From NCBI GenBank assembly GCA_020438485.1, contig JAGQUM010000001.1:1-64000 (forward strand): a stretch of 64,000 bases of DNA, in the 5' to 3' direction. This document shows, one piece after another, positions 9,004 through 17,276 of the stretch (positions within the stretch are counted from its first letter, which is position 1; every line of letters starts with the position of its first letter). Source of the stretch: Thermoleophilia bacterium (GTDB lineage Bacteria; Actinomycetota; Thermoleophilia; Miltoncostaeales; Miltoncostaeaceae). Position numbers and translations under genes: made by a program. The notes beneath the pieces are model-generated. The model searched no databases and had not been told where the DNA came from. It worked only from the letters and a program-made list of their open reading frames with translations.

Positions 9004-9453
9004 CTAGACGCCCTCTCGGTCGTTGTGGAGCGCGATGATCTCACTCGCGTCGTCGCGCACCACGCACGTGCCCTCCCCCTCGGCCACGAGGCGCCCGTCG
9101 CACCGCAGAGCCACAACGGCGACGAATGCGCGGGGACGCATGCGCGTGACCTCCGCCCTGATGTCGATGGGGGTGCCGGGGGGAATCCCCTCGCGCAGCC
9201 GGTACGAGACGCGCGCGGTCATCGACCACACCCCCACGCAGACGCCCGCGTAGACCAGCATCTCGTCCACCAGCAGGCCCACCAGGCCGCCGTGGAAGCG
9301 GTCCGGGTAGCCGATCTCGCTGGGGAGGGGGACGTGGCGCGCCACGGCCGTGTCGCCGTCGCGGTGGATGCGCAGCCGCAGGCCCCGCGGGTTGTCGAGC
9401 CCGCACACGAAGCAGTGCGTGAACGTCGCGGGGTTCAGCAGTTCGCCGCTCAC
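9004..9453 (-). CDS. PaaI-like hotdog-fold thioesterase
   Basis: A 149-residue hotdog-fold protein of the acyl-CoA thioesterase type. Seen: the N-terminal CFVCGLDNPRGL block that is common in this subgroup, followed by FHGGLVGLLVDEML, which corresponds to the conserved helix carrying the catalytic acid. Its substrate cannot be read from sequence. It starts at GTG 9453, lies 22 bases upstream of the GGDEF gene and is probably co-transcribed with it. It is divergent from secG. Confidence 0.82.
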   Translation of the reverse strand: MSGELLNPATFTHCFVCGLDNPRGLRLRIHRDGDTAVARHVPLPSEIGYPDRFHGGLVGLLVDEMLVYAGVCVGVWSMTARVSYRLREGIPPGTPIDIRAEVTRMRPRAFVAVVALRCDGRLVAEGEGTCVVRDDASEIIALHNDREGV

Positions 9454-9552
9454 GCGGTCGCCGCCCGGGAGCGGCGGCCGGCCCGTGCGCTGCTACCCTG
9501 CGTCGCGGGGCCGCCCCGCGGCGCCGCCGACCATCCCCGAAGGGTTCCCCGC

Positions 9553-9783
9553 ATGTCGTCCGTCCTCATCGTCGTGCACACGCTCGTCAGCGCCGTGCTC
9601 ATCCTGTTCGTCCTCCTGCACAGCGGCAAGGACGCGGGTCTCTCGGGCGCCTTGGGTGTGGGGGCGGGCGGGGGCTCGCACGGCGGCTCATCGGCAATCG
9701 TCGAGCGCAACCTCGACCGTCTCACGGTGGTCGCATGCATCGCGTTCTTCGTGACGACGTACCTGCTGGCGCAGTACCTGTAG
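9553..9783 (+). CDS. secG: Preprotein translocase subunit SecG
   Basis: A 76-residue membrane protein. Two transmembrane helices (about residues 2-20 and 54-74) flank a glycine-rich loop with the typical LLHSGKDAGLSGALG motif. SecG assists SecYE in protein export. The gene stands alone here; in many actinobacteria it follows tpiA/pgk, which are absent. ATG 9553 gives the normal length. Confidence 0.93.
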   Translation: MSSVLIVVHTLVSAVLILFVLLHSGKDAGLSGALGVGAGGGSHGGSSAIVERNLDRLTVVACIAFFVTTYLLAQYL

Positions 9784-9796
9784 CGCCCCCGCGGGG

Positions 9797-9967
9797 TCAC
9801 TTCTCCATCACGCCGCCGTGGGGCTGGGCGGGCTCCATGGTCCACGCGTAGGCCTCCGACAGGCGCACCAGCGTCGTGGCGTTGGGGGCGCGAGAGACCT
9901 GGTCGAGGATCGCCGCCAGCAGCGCGTCGCGCACCTGGTCGGGAAGGGTGGGCTCGTCCTGCGCCAT
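9797..9967 (-). CDS. Small hypothetical protein
   Basis: A 56-residue soluble protein starting at ATG 9967 behind a good ribosome binding site (AAGGAGAG). The body (TLPDQVRDALLAAILDQVSRA) looks like one long amphipathic helix followed by a second short helix. A longer frame to 10105 exists but its upstream part lacks coding character and a binding site. Divergent from the small membrane ORF at 10087. No family recognised. Confidence 0.6.
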   Translation of the reverse strand: MAQDEPTLPDQVRDALLAAILDQVSRAPNATTLVRLSEAYAWTMEPAQPHGGVMEK

Positions 9968-10086
9968 GGCGCTCTCCTTGGGGTGGGGGCGGTCGCCCGT
10001 GATTCGCACGGCCGAAAGTACCTCGCGGGCGCGGCGGGGGGTCTCGGCGTCCACAGCGGCGTGCCGGGGCGCTAGGATCCCGCGCA

Positions 10087-10233
10087 ATGACGAACAACAT
10101 GCCATACCCGGTCAAGCTCGTCGCCGCGCTGATCGCCGCCATCGTCGTTGGCCTGGTGATCTATCTCGTCGCCGCGCTTCACGTCTACATCATCGCCGCC
10201 GTGGTCTGGTTGATCTCGGCGATCTTCGGCTAG
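10087..10233 (+). CDS. Small membrane protein, 48 residues
   Basis: A short frame, ATG 10087 to TAG 10231-10233. After nine polar residues (MTNNMPYPV) nearly the whole remainder is hydrophobic, enough for one long or two short membrane helices (LVAALIAAIVVGLVIYLVAA, then VYIIAAVVWLISAIFG). Isoleucine/valine-rich composition and clear third-position GC argue for real coding. Opposite strand to 9797-9967. Function unknown. Confidence 0.6.
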   Translation: MTNNMPYPVKLVAALIAAIVVGLVIYLVAALHVYIIAAVVWLISAIFG

Positions 10234-10247
10234 CAGCCCGGTCGCCG

Positions 10248-10832
10248 TTACCCGCCGCCGCCCAGGCGGCGGAACGCGCCGTCCGCGTCGCACGCGATGC
10301 CGTGCGCGTCGACGGTGAACCCTGCGGCGCCCCCGGCCGTGCCGGCCTCGCGGCGCCAGCGTGACGATCCGACGCGGGCGTACGTGACCTCCACGGCGTC
10401 CAGGGCAAGCGACGCGGCGTCGACGCGCACACACCGCACCGCGACGACCCCCCCGACGTCCACGGGGCCGCCGCGCACCACGGGAACGTGGCTCATCGGC
10501 GTGAACGGCAGCCACACGTGCGTGCACCCGTCGAGTTCGGGGCGCCGCGCGCCGCCCACCTCGCCCCAGTGCCCCGCGCCGTCGTGGCCCAGCCACAGGT
10601 CGGGCTCGTCCATGTCGCGGAACAGCAGGCACTGCCGTACGGACCAGTCGGGCCCAAGGCGCAGCACGTACTCCACCCTCTCGCGTCCCACGTGGCCCTG
10701 CACGGTGTATGCCTCGTTGTCCCACCGGATCGTCGCGTCCTCGCGGTGGGCGCCGTCCCACGTCTCCCACGACACGGCGTGGCCGTCGGGGCAATGGACG
10801 GCGGCAGGCGTCGGGAAGGGGGCGTCGGGCAC
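10248..10832 (-). CDS. Putative glycolipid-binding family protein (DUF1089)
   Basis: A 194-residue protein matching the putative glycolipid-binding family. Seen: an early WETWDGAHREDATIRW block, a central ELDGCTHVWLPFTPMSHVPV block (family pattern: D-C-T-D then F-T-P-x-x-N-T-x-P) and a C-terminal FRRLGGG. The family's ligand is poorly known. GTG 10832 start. Stands alone, convergent with the small membrane ORF. Confidence 0.75.
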   Translation of the reverse strand: MPDAPFPTPAAVHCPDGHAVSWETWDGAHREDATIRWDNEAYTVQGHVGRERVEYVLRLGPDWSVRQCLLFRDMDEPDLWLGHDGAGHWGEVGGARRPELDGCTHVWLPFTPMSHVPVVRGGPVDVGGVVAVRCVRVDAASLALDAVEVTYARVGSSRWRREAGTAGGAAGFTVDAHGIACDADGAFRRLGGGG

Positions 10833-10927
10833 GGCCCTCAGGCTATCGCCGGAAACGCCCGCGCCCGTGTGGACCGCGTGTCCGGCGGGTACGGGGCCCC
10901 CACGGCATCCAACGCAAGGAGCGGGAC

Positions 10928-11317
10928 ATGAGCGAGCCCGAGCGCACCGGGGGGCCTCACGGCCCGGACGAGCTGGCGCAGGAGCGCGACGAGATCGTGC
11001 GGGCGGCCGAGGCGGAGCAGCGGGAGGTGCGCGCCCGGGCGGGGGCGGTGGCGGGTGAGGATCCCAGCACGCGCCGGGGCGTCAGCGGCACGTCGCTGCG
11101 TCTCCTGCTGGCCGCGGCGGCCGTCGGTGCGATCGTCGTGGGCGTGATCACCGTGTTCTTCACCGGCAACGTGGGCATCATCTTCGCCGCCGCGGTGTGC
11201 GGCGCGATCCTGGCCGGCCTGCTGGCGACACTTCTGTTCCTGCAGGTCGAGGACGGGCGGGTCGACGAGGATGTCGAGGAGGCCGCGGAGGGCGGCGCCC
11301 GGCGACCGCCCACCTGA
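10928..11317 (+). CDS. Small membrane protein with charged helical ends
   Basis: A 129-residue protein. Its first 55 residues are charged and helical (LAQERDEIVRAAEAEQREV), then two transmembrane helices at about 58-80 and 84-107, then an acidic tail (VEDGRVDEDVEEAAEGG). ATG 10928 follows AAGGAG at a normal distance. Unknown function; similar small proteins are common envelope components in actinobacteria. Confidence 0.72.
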   Translation: MSEPERTGGPHGPDELAQERDEIVRAAEAEQREVRARAGAVAGEDPSTRRGVSGTSLRLLLAAAAVGAIVVGVITVFFTGNVGIIFAAAVCGAILAGLLATLLFLQVEDGRVDEDVEEAAEGGARRPPT

Positions 11318-11430
11318 CGGGCCGTGGCTCAATATCCCGGGGGGTGGCCGTCGGGCCGCTCATCGGCTCGTGGTGGTGCCACCCGCGGCGGGCTACCCCG
11401 GCGGGGAGGGACGCCTCGCCCCGGAAACGA

Positions 11431-11456
11431 GAAGACCCCGCCGGAGCGGGGTCTTC
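11431..11456 (-). terminator. Hairpin terminator behind tRNA-Leu
   Basis: A perfect 11-base-pair stem (GAAGACCCCGC / GCGGGGTCTTC) with a CGGA tetraloop. It lies 6 bases past the 3' end of the tRNA on its transcribed strand, so it most likely ends that transcript. No clear U-tract follows. Confidence 0.75.
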
Positions 11457-11462
11457 GTGAGG

Positions 11463-11546
<84 letters not shown>

Positions 11547-11591
11547 ACAGCGCCCGCGAATACTACTAGATCGGCGGCGCGGCCGCGGGTC

Positions 11592-12224
11592 CTAGAGGCT
11601 GCGCAGCACGCCGACGACCTTGCCCAGGATGTGGACGTCGCCGTCGGGCACGATGGGCTCGAACGCGGGGTTCTCGGCCAGCAACCGCACTGACCCGTCG
11701 CGGCGGTCGAGCCGTTTGCAGGTGGCCTCGTCCTCCATGAGCGCGATCACGATCTCGCCGTTGTTCGCGGTCTGCTGGCGCTTCACGGCCACGAGGTCGC
11801 CGTCGAGGATGCCCGCGTCGCGCATGGACTCGCCCGTGATGCGCAGCAGGAAGTCGGCGGCGAATGGGGTGTCGACCCACTCGTCGACCTCCTCGTCGGC
11901 CAGGCGCGGCAGGCCGGCGGCGACGGCGCCGACCAGTGGCAGGCGTCCGAGGCGCTCGTCGCGGGCCTGCCGCGCGGCGTCGAGGCTGGCTACGGTCGCT
12001 CCGCCGCCAGCCGTCGCCACCACGTTCATCGCCCGCGGCTTCGTGGCGTCGCGGGCGATGTGGCCGCCCTCGGCCAGCTTGGCCAGGTGCGCGTGCACCG
12101 TGGACGGCGACGCCAGCCCCACCGCCTGCCCGATCTCGCGCACCGTGGGCGGGTACCCACGCTCCCGTGTGTGCTGCGTGATGAAGGCGAGGATCTCCGC
12201 CTGTCGGGGCGTGAGCGAGGTCAT
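11592..12224 (-). CDS. lexA: LexA repressor
   Basis: The 210-residue SOS repressor. Winged helix at residues 1-65 (LTPRQAEILAFI, then PPTVREIGQAVGLASPSTVH). The self-cleavage site is Ala103-Gly104 in VAAGLP; catalytic Ser133 (GESM) and Lys148 (VAVKRQ) are both present, so it should be cleavable under RecA. ATG 12224 is preferred over 12269 because it follows GGGAGG and matches family length. An SOS box sits 21 bases upstream, indicating autorepression. Confidence 0.96.
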   Translation of the reverse strand: MTSLTPRQAEILAFITQHTRERGYPPTVREIGQAVGLASPSTVHAHLAKLAEGGHIARDATKPRAMNVVATAGGGATVASLDAARQARDERLGRLPLVGAVAAGLPRLADEEVDEWVDTPFAADFLLRITGESMRDAGILDGDLVAVKRQQTANNGEIVIALMEDEATCKRLDRRDGSVRLLAENPAFEPIVPDGDVHILGKVVGVLRSL

Positions 12225-12244
12225 GAGGCCTCCCGGCCAGTGGC

Positions 12245-12256
12245 GAACAGGTGTTC
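12245..12256 (-). promoter_or_regulatory. SOS box (LexA operator) of lexA
   Basis: GAAC-AGGT-GTTC is a perfect match to the actinobacterial/Gram-positive type LexA site GAAC-N4-GTTC. It lies between lexA and the RNase P RNA gene, 21 bases before the lexA start. A weaker copy (GGAC-GTGT-GTTC, one mismatch) occurs at 12277-12288. Confidence 0.85.
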
Positions 12257-12330
12257 CGTACCGTAACACGTCGGGCGGACGTGTGTTCGGTGCGGGCGGC
12301 CGGAGTCCTGCGGGAGTCCTCTACACTCGC

Positions 12331-12669
<339 letters not shown>

Positions 12670-12676
12670 ACGGACG

Positions 12677-12696
12677 CGCCCCGCCTTGGCGGGGCG
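12677..12696 (+). terminator. Terminator between rnpB and the convergent HTH gene
   Basis: CGCCCCGC / GCGGGGCG stem with a small CTTG loop just past rnpB, followed by TCTCT. It overlaps the start of the 3' region of the convergent gene and could serve both transcripts. Confidence 0.65.
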
Positions 12697-12699
12697 TCT

Positions 12700-13395
12700 C
12701 TAACCCGTCTCGCTGAGGGACGGGGCCGCCGCGCCCCGTGCGTCGGGCGCCGGTGCGCCGGATCCGTCTCCGTCGGGATCCGCGTGGGAGCCCATAAGGC
12801 CCCCCACGAGCGAGACGTGCATGGCGTCGAGCACCGCGAGCAGGGTGGGGAACGCCGCGGGCTCCATGTCGTCGGACGCCGCCAGGGCCTCGGCCTCGAG
12901 GGCCAGGGCGACCGCGACCCGCCCGAACTCGGCCACGGCGCCGAGGCCGCCCGCGCCCTGCAACCCGGCGCGGACTCCCGCCAGATGGGTGCGGCCGATG
13001 GCGGTGGTCAGGCCACCGGTGTCGAGCGCCCCCGTCGCGATGCGCAGGAACCGCAGCGTGCCGCGACGCAGCGCGGCCTGCGTCGCCCGGTTGACGCTGA
13101 GCGGCACGTCCGGGTCGTAACCGCGCTCCACCGCGTCGAGGATCGCGTCTGTGCGCCCGTTGAGCGCCCTGGCCAGGCGCGGGCACGGCACGAGCGGGGC
13201 GGCCGCCGTGCGCGGGGGACGCAGCCGCTCGGCGGCGGGGGCGCCGCGCGCGGTGAGCCACGCGGTCAGCTCGGTGACCTCGAAGCGACGGTGCCCACCG
13301 ATGGTGCGGTGTGCGGGGATCAGGCCGGCGTCCGCCCACCCGCGGATCGTGGCCACGCTCACCCCCACCAGCGCGGCGGCCTCGCTCGCGGTCAT
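12700..13395 (-). CDS. Excisionase/MerR-type helix-turn-helix regulator
   Basis: A 231-residue protein. The first 55 residues are a BldC/MerR-type winged helix (MTASEAAALVGVSVATIRGW, then GLIPAHRTIGGHRRFE). The remaining 170 residues are helical and alanine-rich with no family I recognise, possibly a ligand- or partner-binding domain. ATG 13395 starts exactly at the HTH; an upstream in-frame ATG 13461 would add a disordered proline-rich tail. Converges on rnpB. Confidence 0.75.
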   Translation of the reverse strand: MTASEAAALVGVSVATIRGWADAGLIPAHRTIGGHRRFEVTELTAWLTARGAPAAERLRPPRTAAAPLVPCPRLARALNGRTDAILDAVERGYDPDVPLSVNRATQAALRRGTLRFLRIATGALDTGGLTTAIGRTHLAGVRAGLQGAGGLGAVAEFGRVAVALALEAEALAASDDMEPAAFPTLLAVLDAMHVSLVGGLMGSHADPDGDGSGAPAPDARGAAAPSLSETG

Positions 13396-13513
13396 GGTGC
13401 GGGGTCGTTCGTTCGGCGGTCGGTTCGGGGGCACGGCGGACCTGGTTCTCGGGGTGGGCAAGTCGGCGGGCGTCCGTGCGGCCGGGCGCGCCCGGGCTCA
13501 GGCGCCCCAAGGA

Positions 13514-14194
13514 TTACGCCGGGGCGGCCCGCAGTCCTGCCGGTCCCTGGGGTGCGTCGTCCAGGCGCAGGTGCATCAGCGCCATCCCGCCGGCCCCGAA
13601 CAGGCGCCGCCCCAGAGGCAGGCGCCGGCGCCGCACCTCGCGGAACCCGCGGCCCTCGTACAGCGCGCGGGCCGCCGCGTTGTCGAGCGTCACCCACAGC
13701 GAGGCCACGCGGCAGCCGCGCCCCCGCGCCAGGTCCTCCACGGCTGTCATCAGCGTCGTGGCCACCCCGCGGCGCCTCCACTCCGGGTCCACCGCCACCT
13801 CGCCCACGTACGCCTCGTCGGCCGCCAGCGGGCCGTGCCACAGCAGCGAGAGCACCACGCCCGCCCAGAGGGCGCGGGGGGCGCCCACGGCGCGCCGCAG
13901 CGTCGGCTGCCACGCGGGCACGCCCGTGTCGTTCGCCGTGCTCAGGTGTGCGGTTCCCACCACCCGGTGGCCCGAGGTGGCCACCACGTACCCCGACGCG
14001 CCGCCCTCGATCTCGGCCCGCACGAGGGCCTCGATGGCCCGCGGCGCCCGCGGCCCGTACGCCGGCCGGTACTTCTCGCCGAGGGACTCGGCAAGGAGGG
14101 CGGCCACGGCGGGCGCGTCGGCGGCGACGGCCGCCCGCGCGCGGACGTCGGGGGGCGGGGCGTGGGGACCGGGGGAGCTCACCGCGCCGATCAT
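13514..14194 (-). CDS. GNAT-family N-acetyltransferase
   Basis: A 226-residue GCN5-type acetyltransferase. Seen: AYVGEVAVDPEWRRRGVATTLM, which contains the acetyl-CoA pyrophosphate loop (R-R-x-G-V-A), and the C-terminal VTLDNAAARALYEGRGF motif. Substrate unknown. It has an insertion (residues 85-115) before the core strand, unlike minimal GNATs. ATG 14194 leaves a proline-rich lead of 15 residues. Confidence 0.85.
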   Translation of the reverse strand: MIGAVSSPGPHAPPPDVRARAAVAADAPAVAALLAESLGEKYRPAYGPRAPRAIEALVRAEIEGGASGYVVATSGHRVVGTAHLSTANDTGVPAWQPTLRRAVGAPRALWAGVVLSLLWHGPLAADEAYVGEVAVDPEWRRRGVATTLMTAVEDLARGRGCRVASLWVTLDNAAARALYEGRGFREVRRRRLPLGRRLFGAGGMALMHLRLDDAPQGPAGLRAAPA

Positions 14195-14289
14195 CGCAGG
14201 GCCCCGCGATGCGGGACCTCAAGGATTCGCGCCCGCGTGCCGATGATTCCCGTGCAGGCACCCGCGGGAAGATCGTTCCCGCCGGGGAC

Positions 14290-14319
14290 TTGCATTCGCC
14301 ACGCCCCGTTGCGTAGCGT
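14290..14319 (+). promoter_or_regulatory. Probable promoter of the SAM riboswitch transcript
   Basis: TTGCAT and TAGCGT separated by 18 bases. A start about seven bases downstream would fall at about 14326, directly before the first paired base of the riboswitch. Confidence 0.5.
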
Positions 14320-14326
14320 TCACAGC

Positions 14327-14481
14327 GGTCATGAGTGCCAGCGCAAAGCCCCGGCTTGCTGGCCGGCAACCCTCCTCCGCGGTGGGGTGCTCCGGGTGAG
14401 GACCGGGCGGGTCGCCCTCGGGCTCCCGTAAGCGCGGACCCACATACGGATGGGTCCGGAAATCACCTTCCCAAGGACCCA
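14327..14481 (+). promoter_or_regulatory. S-adenosylmethionine riboswitch (SAM-I/SAM-IV clan) with switch hairpin
   Basis: Aptamer from about 14327 to 14404. GGTC (14327-14330) pairs with GACC (14401-14404); GCCAGC (14337-14342) pairs with GCTGGC (14358-14363); the GGCCGGCAACCCTCC core and GGGGTGCTCCGGGTGA segment are characteristic of the SAM-IV form found in actinobacteria. Downstream, TGGGTCC (14451-14457) can pair with GGACCCA either upstream (14436-14442) or downstream (14475-14481). The downstream copy contains the ribosome binding site of the next gene. This suggests translational control of a sulfur gene by SAM. Confidence 0.85.
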
Positions 14482-14483
14482 CC

Positions 14484-15857
14484 GTGACGTATTCCCCCGT
14501 CGCCGCGTGCGACGCTCCCGCCGCCATCGCGCCGCTGCTGCCGGTCGCCGACGCCCACGCCGAGGCCCCGCTGGTGGACGGCACGTCGGTGCGCTACGTC
14601 AACCTGGACTACGCCGCCAGCGCCCCGGCGCTCGACGCCGTCACCCGCCAGCTCGAGGCCGCGCTGCCGTACTACTCCAGCGTCCACCGCGGCGCCGGGT
14701 ACGCGTCGCAGGTGAGCACGGCGCTGTACGAACGCTCGCGCGAGGTCATCGGCGAGTTCCTCGGCGCCCGCGACGACGACGTGGTGGTGATCACCCGCAA
14801 CACCACCGACGCGCTGAACCTGTTGGCGACCGCGGTCCCCGCGGACGCCGGCGACGTGGTGGTGCTGGACGTCGAGCACCATGCCAACCTGCTGCCGTGG
14901 CGCCGCGGGGCGTGCCGGGTCGTGCCCGTGGCGTCCACTCTGGCCGCCACGCTTGCCGCCCTCGATGCGGAGGTGGCGTCGGCCCCCACCGCCCTCGTGG
15001 CCGTCACCGGCTGCAGCAACGTCACGGGCGAACTGCTGCCGCTGGAGCAGCTGGTGGCCATCGCCCGGCGCCACGGTGCCCGCATCTGTGTGGACGGTGC
15101 CCAACTGGTGCCGCACCGGCGCGTGGACATCGGCGCCCTGGGCATCGACTACATCGCCCTGTCGGGGCACAAGGCGTATGCCCCGCACGGCGCCGGCGCG
15201 CTGGTGGGCCGCCGCGACTGGCTGGACGCCGCGCCCGCGTACCTGGCCGGCGGCGGGGCCGTCCGCGAGGTCACGGCCGACTCGGTCGAGTGGGCATCCG
15301 CACCCCAGCGCCACGAGGGCGGCACACCGAACGTGCTGGGCGCCGTGGCCCTGGCCACCGCCTTCCAGACGCTGTCGCTGCTGCCCCAGGGCGAGCTGGC
15401 GGCACACGAGCACGCCCTCGCCGAGCGGCTGCGCGACGGCCTCGCGGCCGTCCCCGGGGTGTCCGTCTTGCGCATCTGGGACGACTCCACCGACCAGGTT
15501 GGCGTCGTGACGTTCGTGGTCGAGGGCCACGACTCCGGCCGCGTGGCCGCCTACCTGTCGGCCGAGCACGGCATCGGCGTGCGCGACGGCCGCTTCTGCG
15601 CCCACCCGCTGGTCGCCCGCCTGGGTGCGTCGTCCGGGGCCATCCGCGCCAGCATGGGCGTGGGCTCCCGGGACGAGGACGTCGACCGCCTGGTGGACGC
15701 GCTGGCCGCGCTCGCCGCCGAGGGAGAGGGATGGTCGTACGCGCTCGACGGCGGGCGGTGGGTGCCGTCCCCCGACACGCGTCGCGCCCCCGGGCTGCCG
15801 GCCCTGGGCATCACGCTCGGCTCGTCTCTCCCCGCGTCTCCCTGCGAGGCCCACTAG
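14484..15857 (+). CDS. Cysteine desulfurase-like PLP enzyme (class V aminotransferase)
   Basis: A 457-residue PLP enzyme of the SufS/CsdA fold. Seen: NLDYAASAP near residue 40, EHHANLLPW (His132/133 stacking on PLP), the VDGAQLVPH block (Asp204, Gln207) and the Schiff-base lysine in LSGHKAYAPHG (Lys230). A C-terminal GIGVRDGRFCAHP carries a cysteine close to where SufS-type enzymes have theirs. GTG 14484 follows AAGGA. Control by the SAM riboswitch ties it to sulfur amino acid supply rather than general Fe-S assembly; no suf genes are adjacent. Confidence 0.86.
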   Translation: MTYSPVAACDAPAAIAPLLPVADAHAEAPLVDGTSVRYVNLDYAASAPALDAVTRQLEAALPYYSSVHRGAGYASQVSTALYERSREVIGEFLGARDDDVVVITRNTTDALNLLATAVPADAGDVVVLDVEHHANLLPWRRGACRVVPVASTLAATLAALDAEVASAPTALVAVTGCSNVTGELLPLEQLVAIARRHGARICVDGAQLVPHRRVDIGALGIDYIALSGHKAYAPHGAGALVGRRDWLDAAPAYLAGGGAVREVTADSVEWASAPQRHEGGTPNVLGAVALATAFQTLSLLPQGELAAHEHALAERLRDGLAAVPGVSVLRIWDDSTDQVGVVTFVVEGHDSGRVAAYLSAEHGIGVRDGRFCAHPLVARLGASSGAIRASMGVGSRDEDVDRLVDALAALAAEGEGWSYALDGGRWVPSPDTRRAPGLPALGITLGSSLPASPCEAH

Positions 15858-15869
15858 GCTCCGCGCGCC

Positions 15870-15890
15870 GCGGGCGCCCCGTGCGCCCGC
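15870..15890 (+). terminator. Hairpin after the desulfurase-like gene
   Basis: GCGGGCGC / GCGCCCGC stem, 8 base pairs with a 5-base loop, 13 bases past the stop codon. No U-tract is visible, as is common in high-GC genomes. Confidence 0.5.
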
Positions 15891-15997
15891 CCCCGGCCGG
15901 CCCCGCGCGTTCCTCCGTGTGTGCGGGGCAGCGGCCGGTCGCCGCCGGGCGGCCCGTGTACCGTGTCCGGCGACGCCACGAGGACCGGAGGGGGAGC

Positions 15998-16342
15998 ATG
16001 GCCTGGGACGACGTATCGCGCTGGCAGCCGGTGGACCTCTACGCATCCTTCCGGATGGGCGACGGGGTGCAGCCGGTGGACGTGCGCGACCTCACATACC
16101 GCGAGGCCGAGGCACAGATCAAGGGCTCACTGCGCATCGACCCGATGGAGTTCGAGTCGCAGGTCGGGGGGCTGCCCGAGGGCAAGGAGCTCGTTTTCTA
16201 CTGCGACCGCTCCGGCGAGGCGACGTCGCTGAAGATCGCGATGTGGGCGTTCGATCAGGGGCGCAAGCGCGTGGGCGTGCTCGTGGGCGGGTGGCCCGCC
16301 TGGGAGGCGGCGGGCTACCCCGTCGAGCCCAAGGCCGGGTAG
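15998..16342 (+). CDS. Rhodanese-like sulfurtransferase domain protein
   Basis: A 114-residue single rhodanese domain. The active-site loop is YCDRSGEATS with the catalytic Cys69; the C-terminal GVLVGGWPAWEAAGYPV is the family signature. It could carry persulfide sulfur, and its position behind the riboswitch-controlled desulfurase-like gene fits a sulfur relay. It has its own strong binding site (GGAGGGGGA) before ATG 15998. Confidence 0.88.
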   Translation: MAWDDVSRWQPVDLYASFRMGDGVQPVDVRDLTYREAEAQIKGSLRIDPMEFESQVGGLPEGKELVFYCDRSGEATSLKIAMWAFDQGRKRVGVLVGGWPAWEAAGYPVEPKAG

Positions 16343-16344
16343 GC

Positions 16345-16665
16345 CTACTTCCTCGCCTTCGGCGTGAGCTCGTAGTGCTCCTCGAGCCACGCCGGCAGCA
16401 CGTCGGCGATGGCCCGGGCAACCAGCTCGCGCTCGGCGATGGCGACGCGGGTCGCCACCTCCAGCACCAGCTTGCCCTCGTCGGTGCGGATGTTCCCGAC
16501 GCCGGACACCGTCTCCTCGGCCTCCTTGCGGGCGTACACCATCCCCCGGGCCGCCTGCGCCCAGTTCTTCTTCATCCATTCGATGAGGCGCTTCTCGAGG
16601 TCGGTCTGCTCGTACCCGATGAGGGCCTGCTGGAGGGGGCTGAGGGTCGGGTCGGCTTCACGCAT
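16345..16665 (-). CDS. Conserved hypothetical small protein
   Basis: A 106-residue soluble protein. It has a helical N-terminal half (LIGYEQTDLEKRLIEWMKKN) and a central strand-rich part (IRTDEGKLVLEVATRVAIAERELVARAI). ATG 16665 follows GGGAG. Only 2 bases separate its stop from that of the rhodanese gene. Family not recognised. Confidence 0.65.
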   Translation of the reverse strand: MREADPTLSPLQQALIGYEQTDLEKRLIEWMKKNWAQAARGMVYARKEAEETVSGVGNIRTDEGKLVLEVATRVAIAERELVARAIADVLPAWLEEHYELTPKARK

Positions 16666-16787
16666 CGTGGCTCCCTGTGGGTGGGGCGGCGGGTCAGGCG
16701 GAAAGCATACTTCGCGGCCCCGTGCGCCTGGCGCACGGCGGGCTGTGAGACACTGGCGGCGTACGCACACGCAGAAGGCGACCGCCG

Positions 16788-17084
16788 ATGAAGACGTTCA
16801 TCCTGCTCAGCACCCTCACGCCCCAGGGGCTCGCCAACCTCCAGGTCACCCCGGAGCGGCTCCTGGAGGTGAACCGCGAGGTCGAGGCGCTGGGCGGGCG
16901 CGTGCTGCGGCAGTGGGCGGTGCTGGGGCCCTACGACTTCCTGACCATCATCGAGGCGCCCGACGAGCTGACCGTCGCGAAGCTGGCGGGCGAGATGAAC
17001 TCGCGCGGTAGCTCGTACTTCGAGACGCTGCCGGCCATCTCGGTGGACGAACTCGACGAGATGGGGGCGCCCGACCCGGGCTAG
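16788..17084 (+). CDS. GYD-domain protein
   Basis: A 98-residue alpha/beta protein with the family hallmarks: TFILLSTLTPQG at the N-terminus and the central GPYDFLTIIEAPDE motif. GYD proteins are small, probably dimeric ferredoxin-like folds of unknown role. ATG 16788 gives standard length. Confidence 0.8.
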   Translation: MKTFILLSTLTPQGLANLQVTPERLLEVNREVEALGGRVLRQWAVLGPYDFLTIIEAPDELTVAKLAGEMNSRGSSYFETLPAISVDELDEMGAPDPG

Positions 17085-17088
17085 CGGG

Positions 17089-17253
17089 TCAGTCCGAGCG
17101 CCGCCACGTCTCGCCCCCGCACAGCGGGCAGGGGGGTAGCACCAGCACGCCGTCGTTCTCCTTGGGCGACTGCACCAGCAGGTCGCACGACGCGCAGCGG
17201 AACGACCCCACGACGGCGTCGCCCACCTCGTTGAGCGGCTCTGTCTGCGCCAC
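17089..17253 (-). CDS. Small zinc-ribbon protein
   Basis: A 54-residue protein with two knuckles, FRCASCD and PPCPLCGGE, the pattern of a zinc ribbon. GTG 17253 start. It is the last of three small genes on this strand (17953 to 17089) and may be in one transcript with them. No specific function can be assigned. Confidence 0.65.
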   Translation of the reverse strand: MAQTEPLNEVGDAVVGSFRCASCDLLVQSPKENDGVLVLPPCPLCGGETWRRSD

Positions 17254-17276
17254 GCGCGATCCCCCCGGTGTGTGGT

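Noticed and set aside
12277-12288. Second SOS box GGAC-GTGT-GTTC
   Set aside because: One mismatch in the conserved GAAC half; kept only as a note to the main site.
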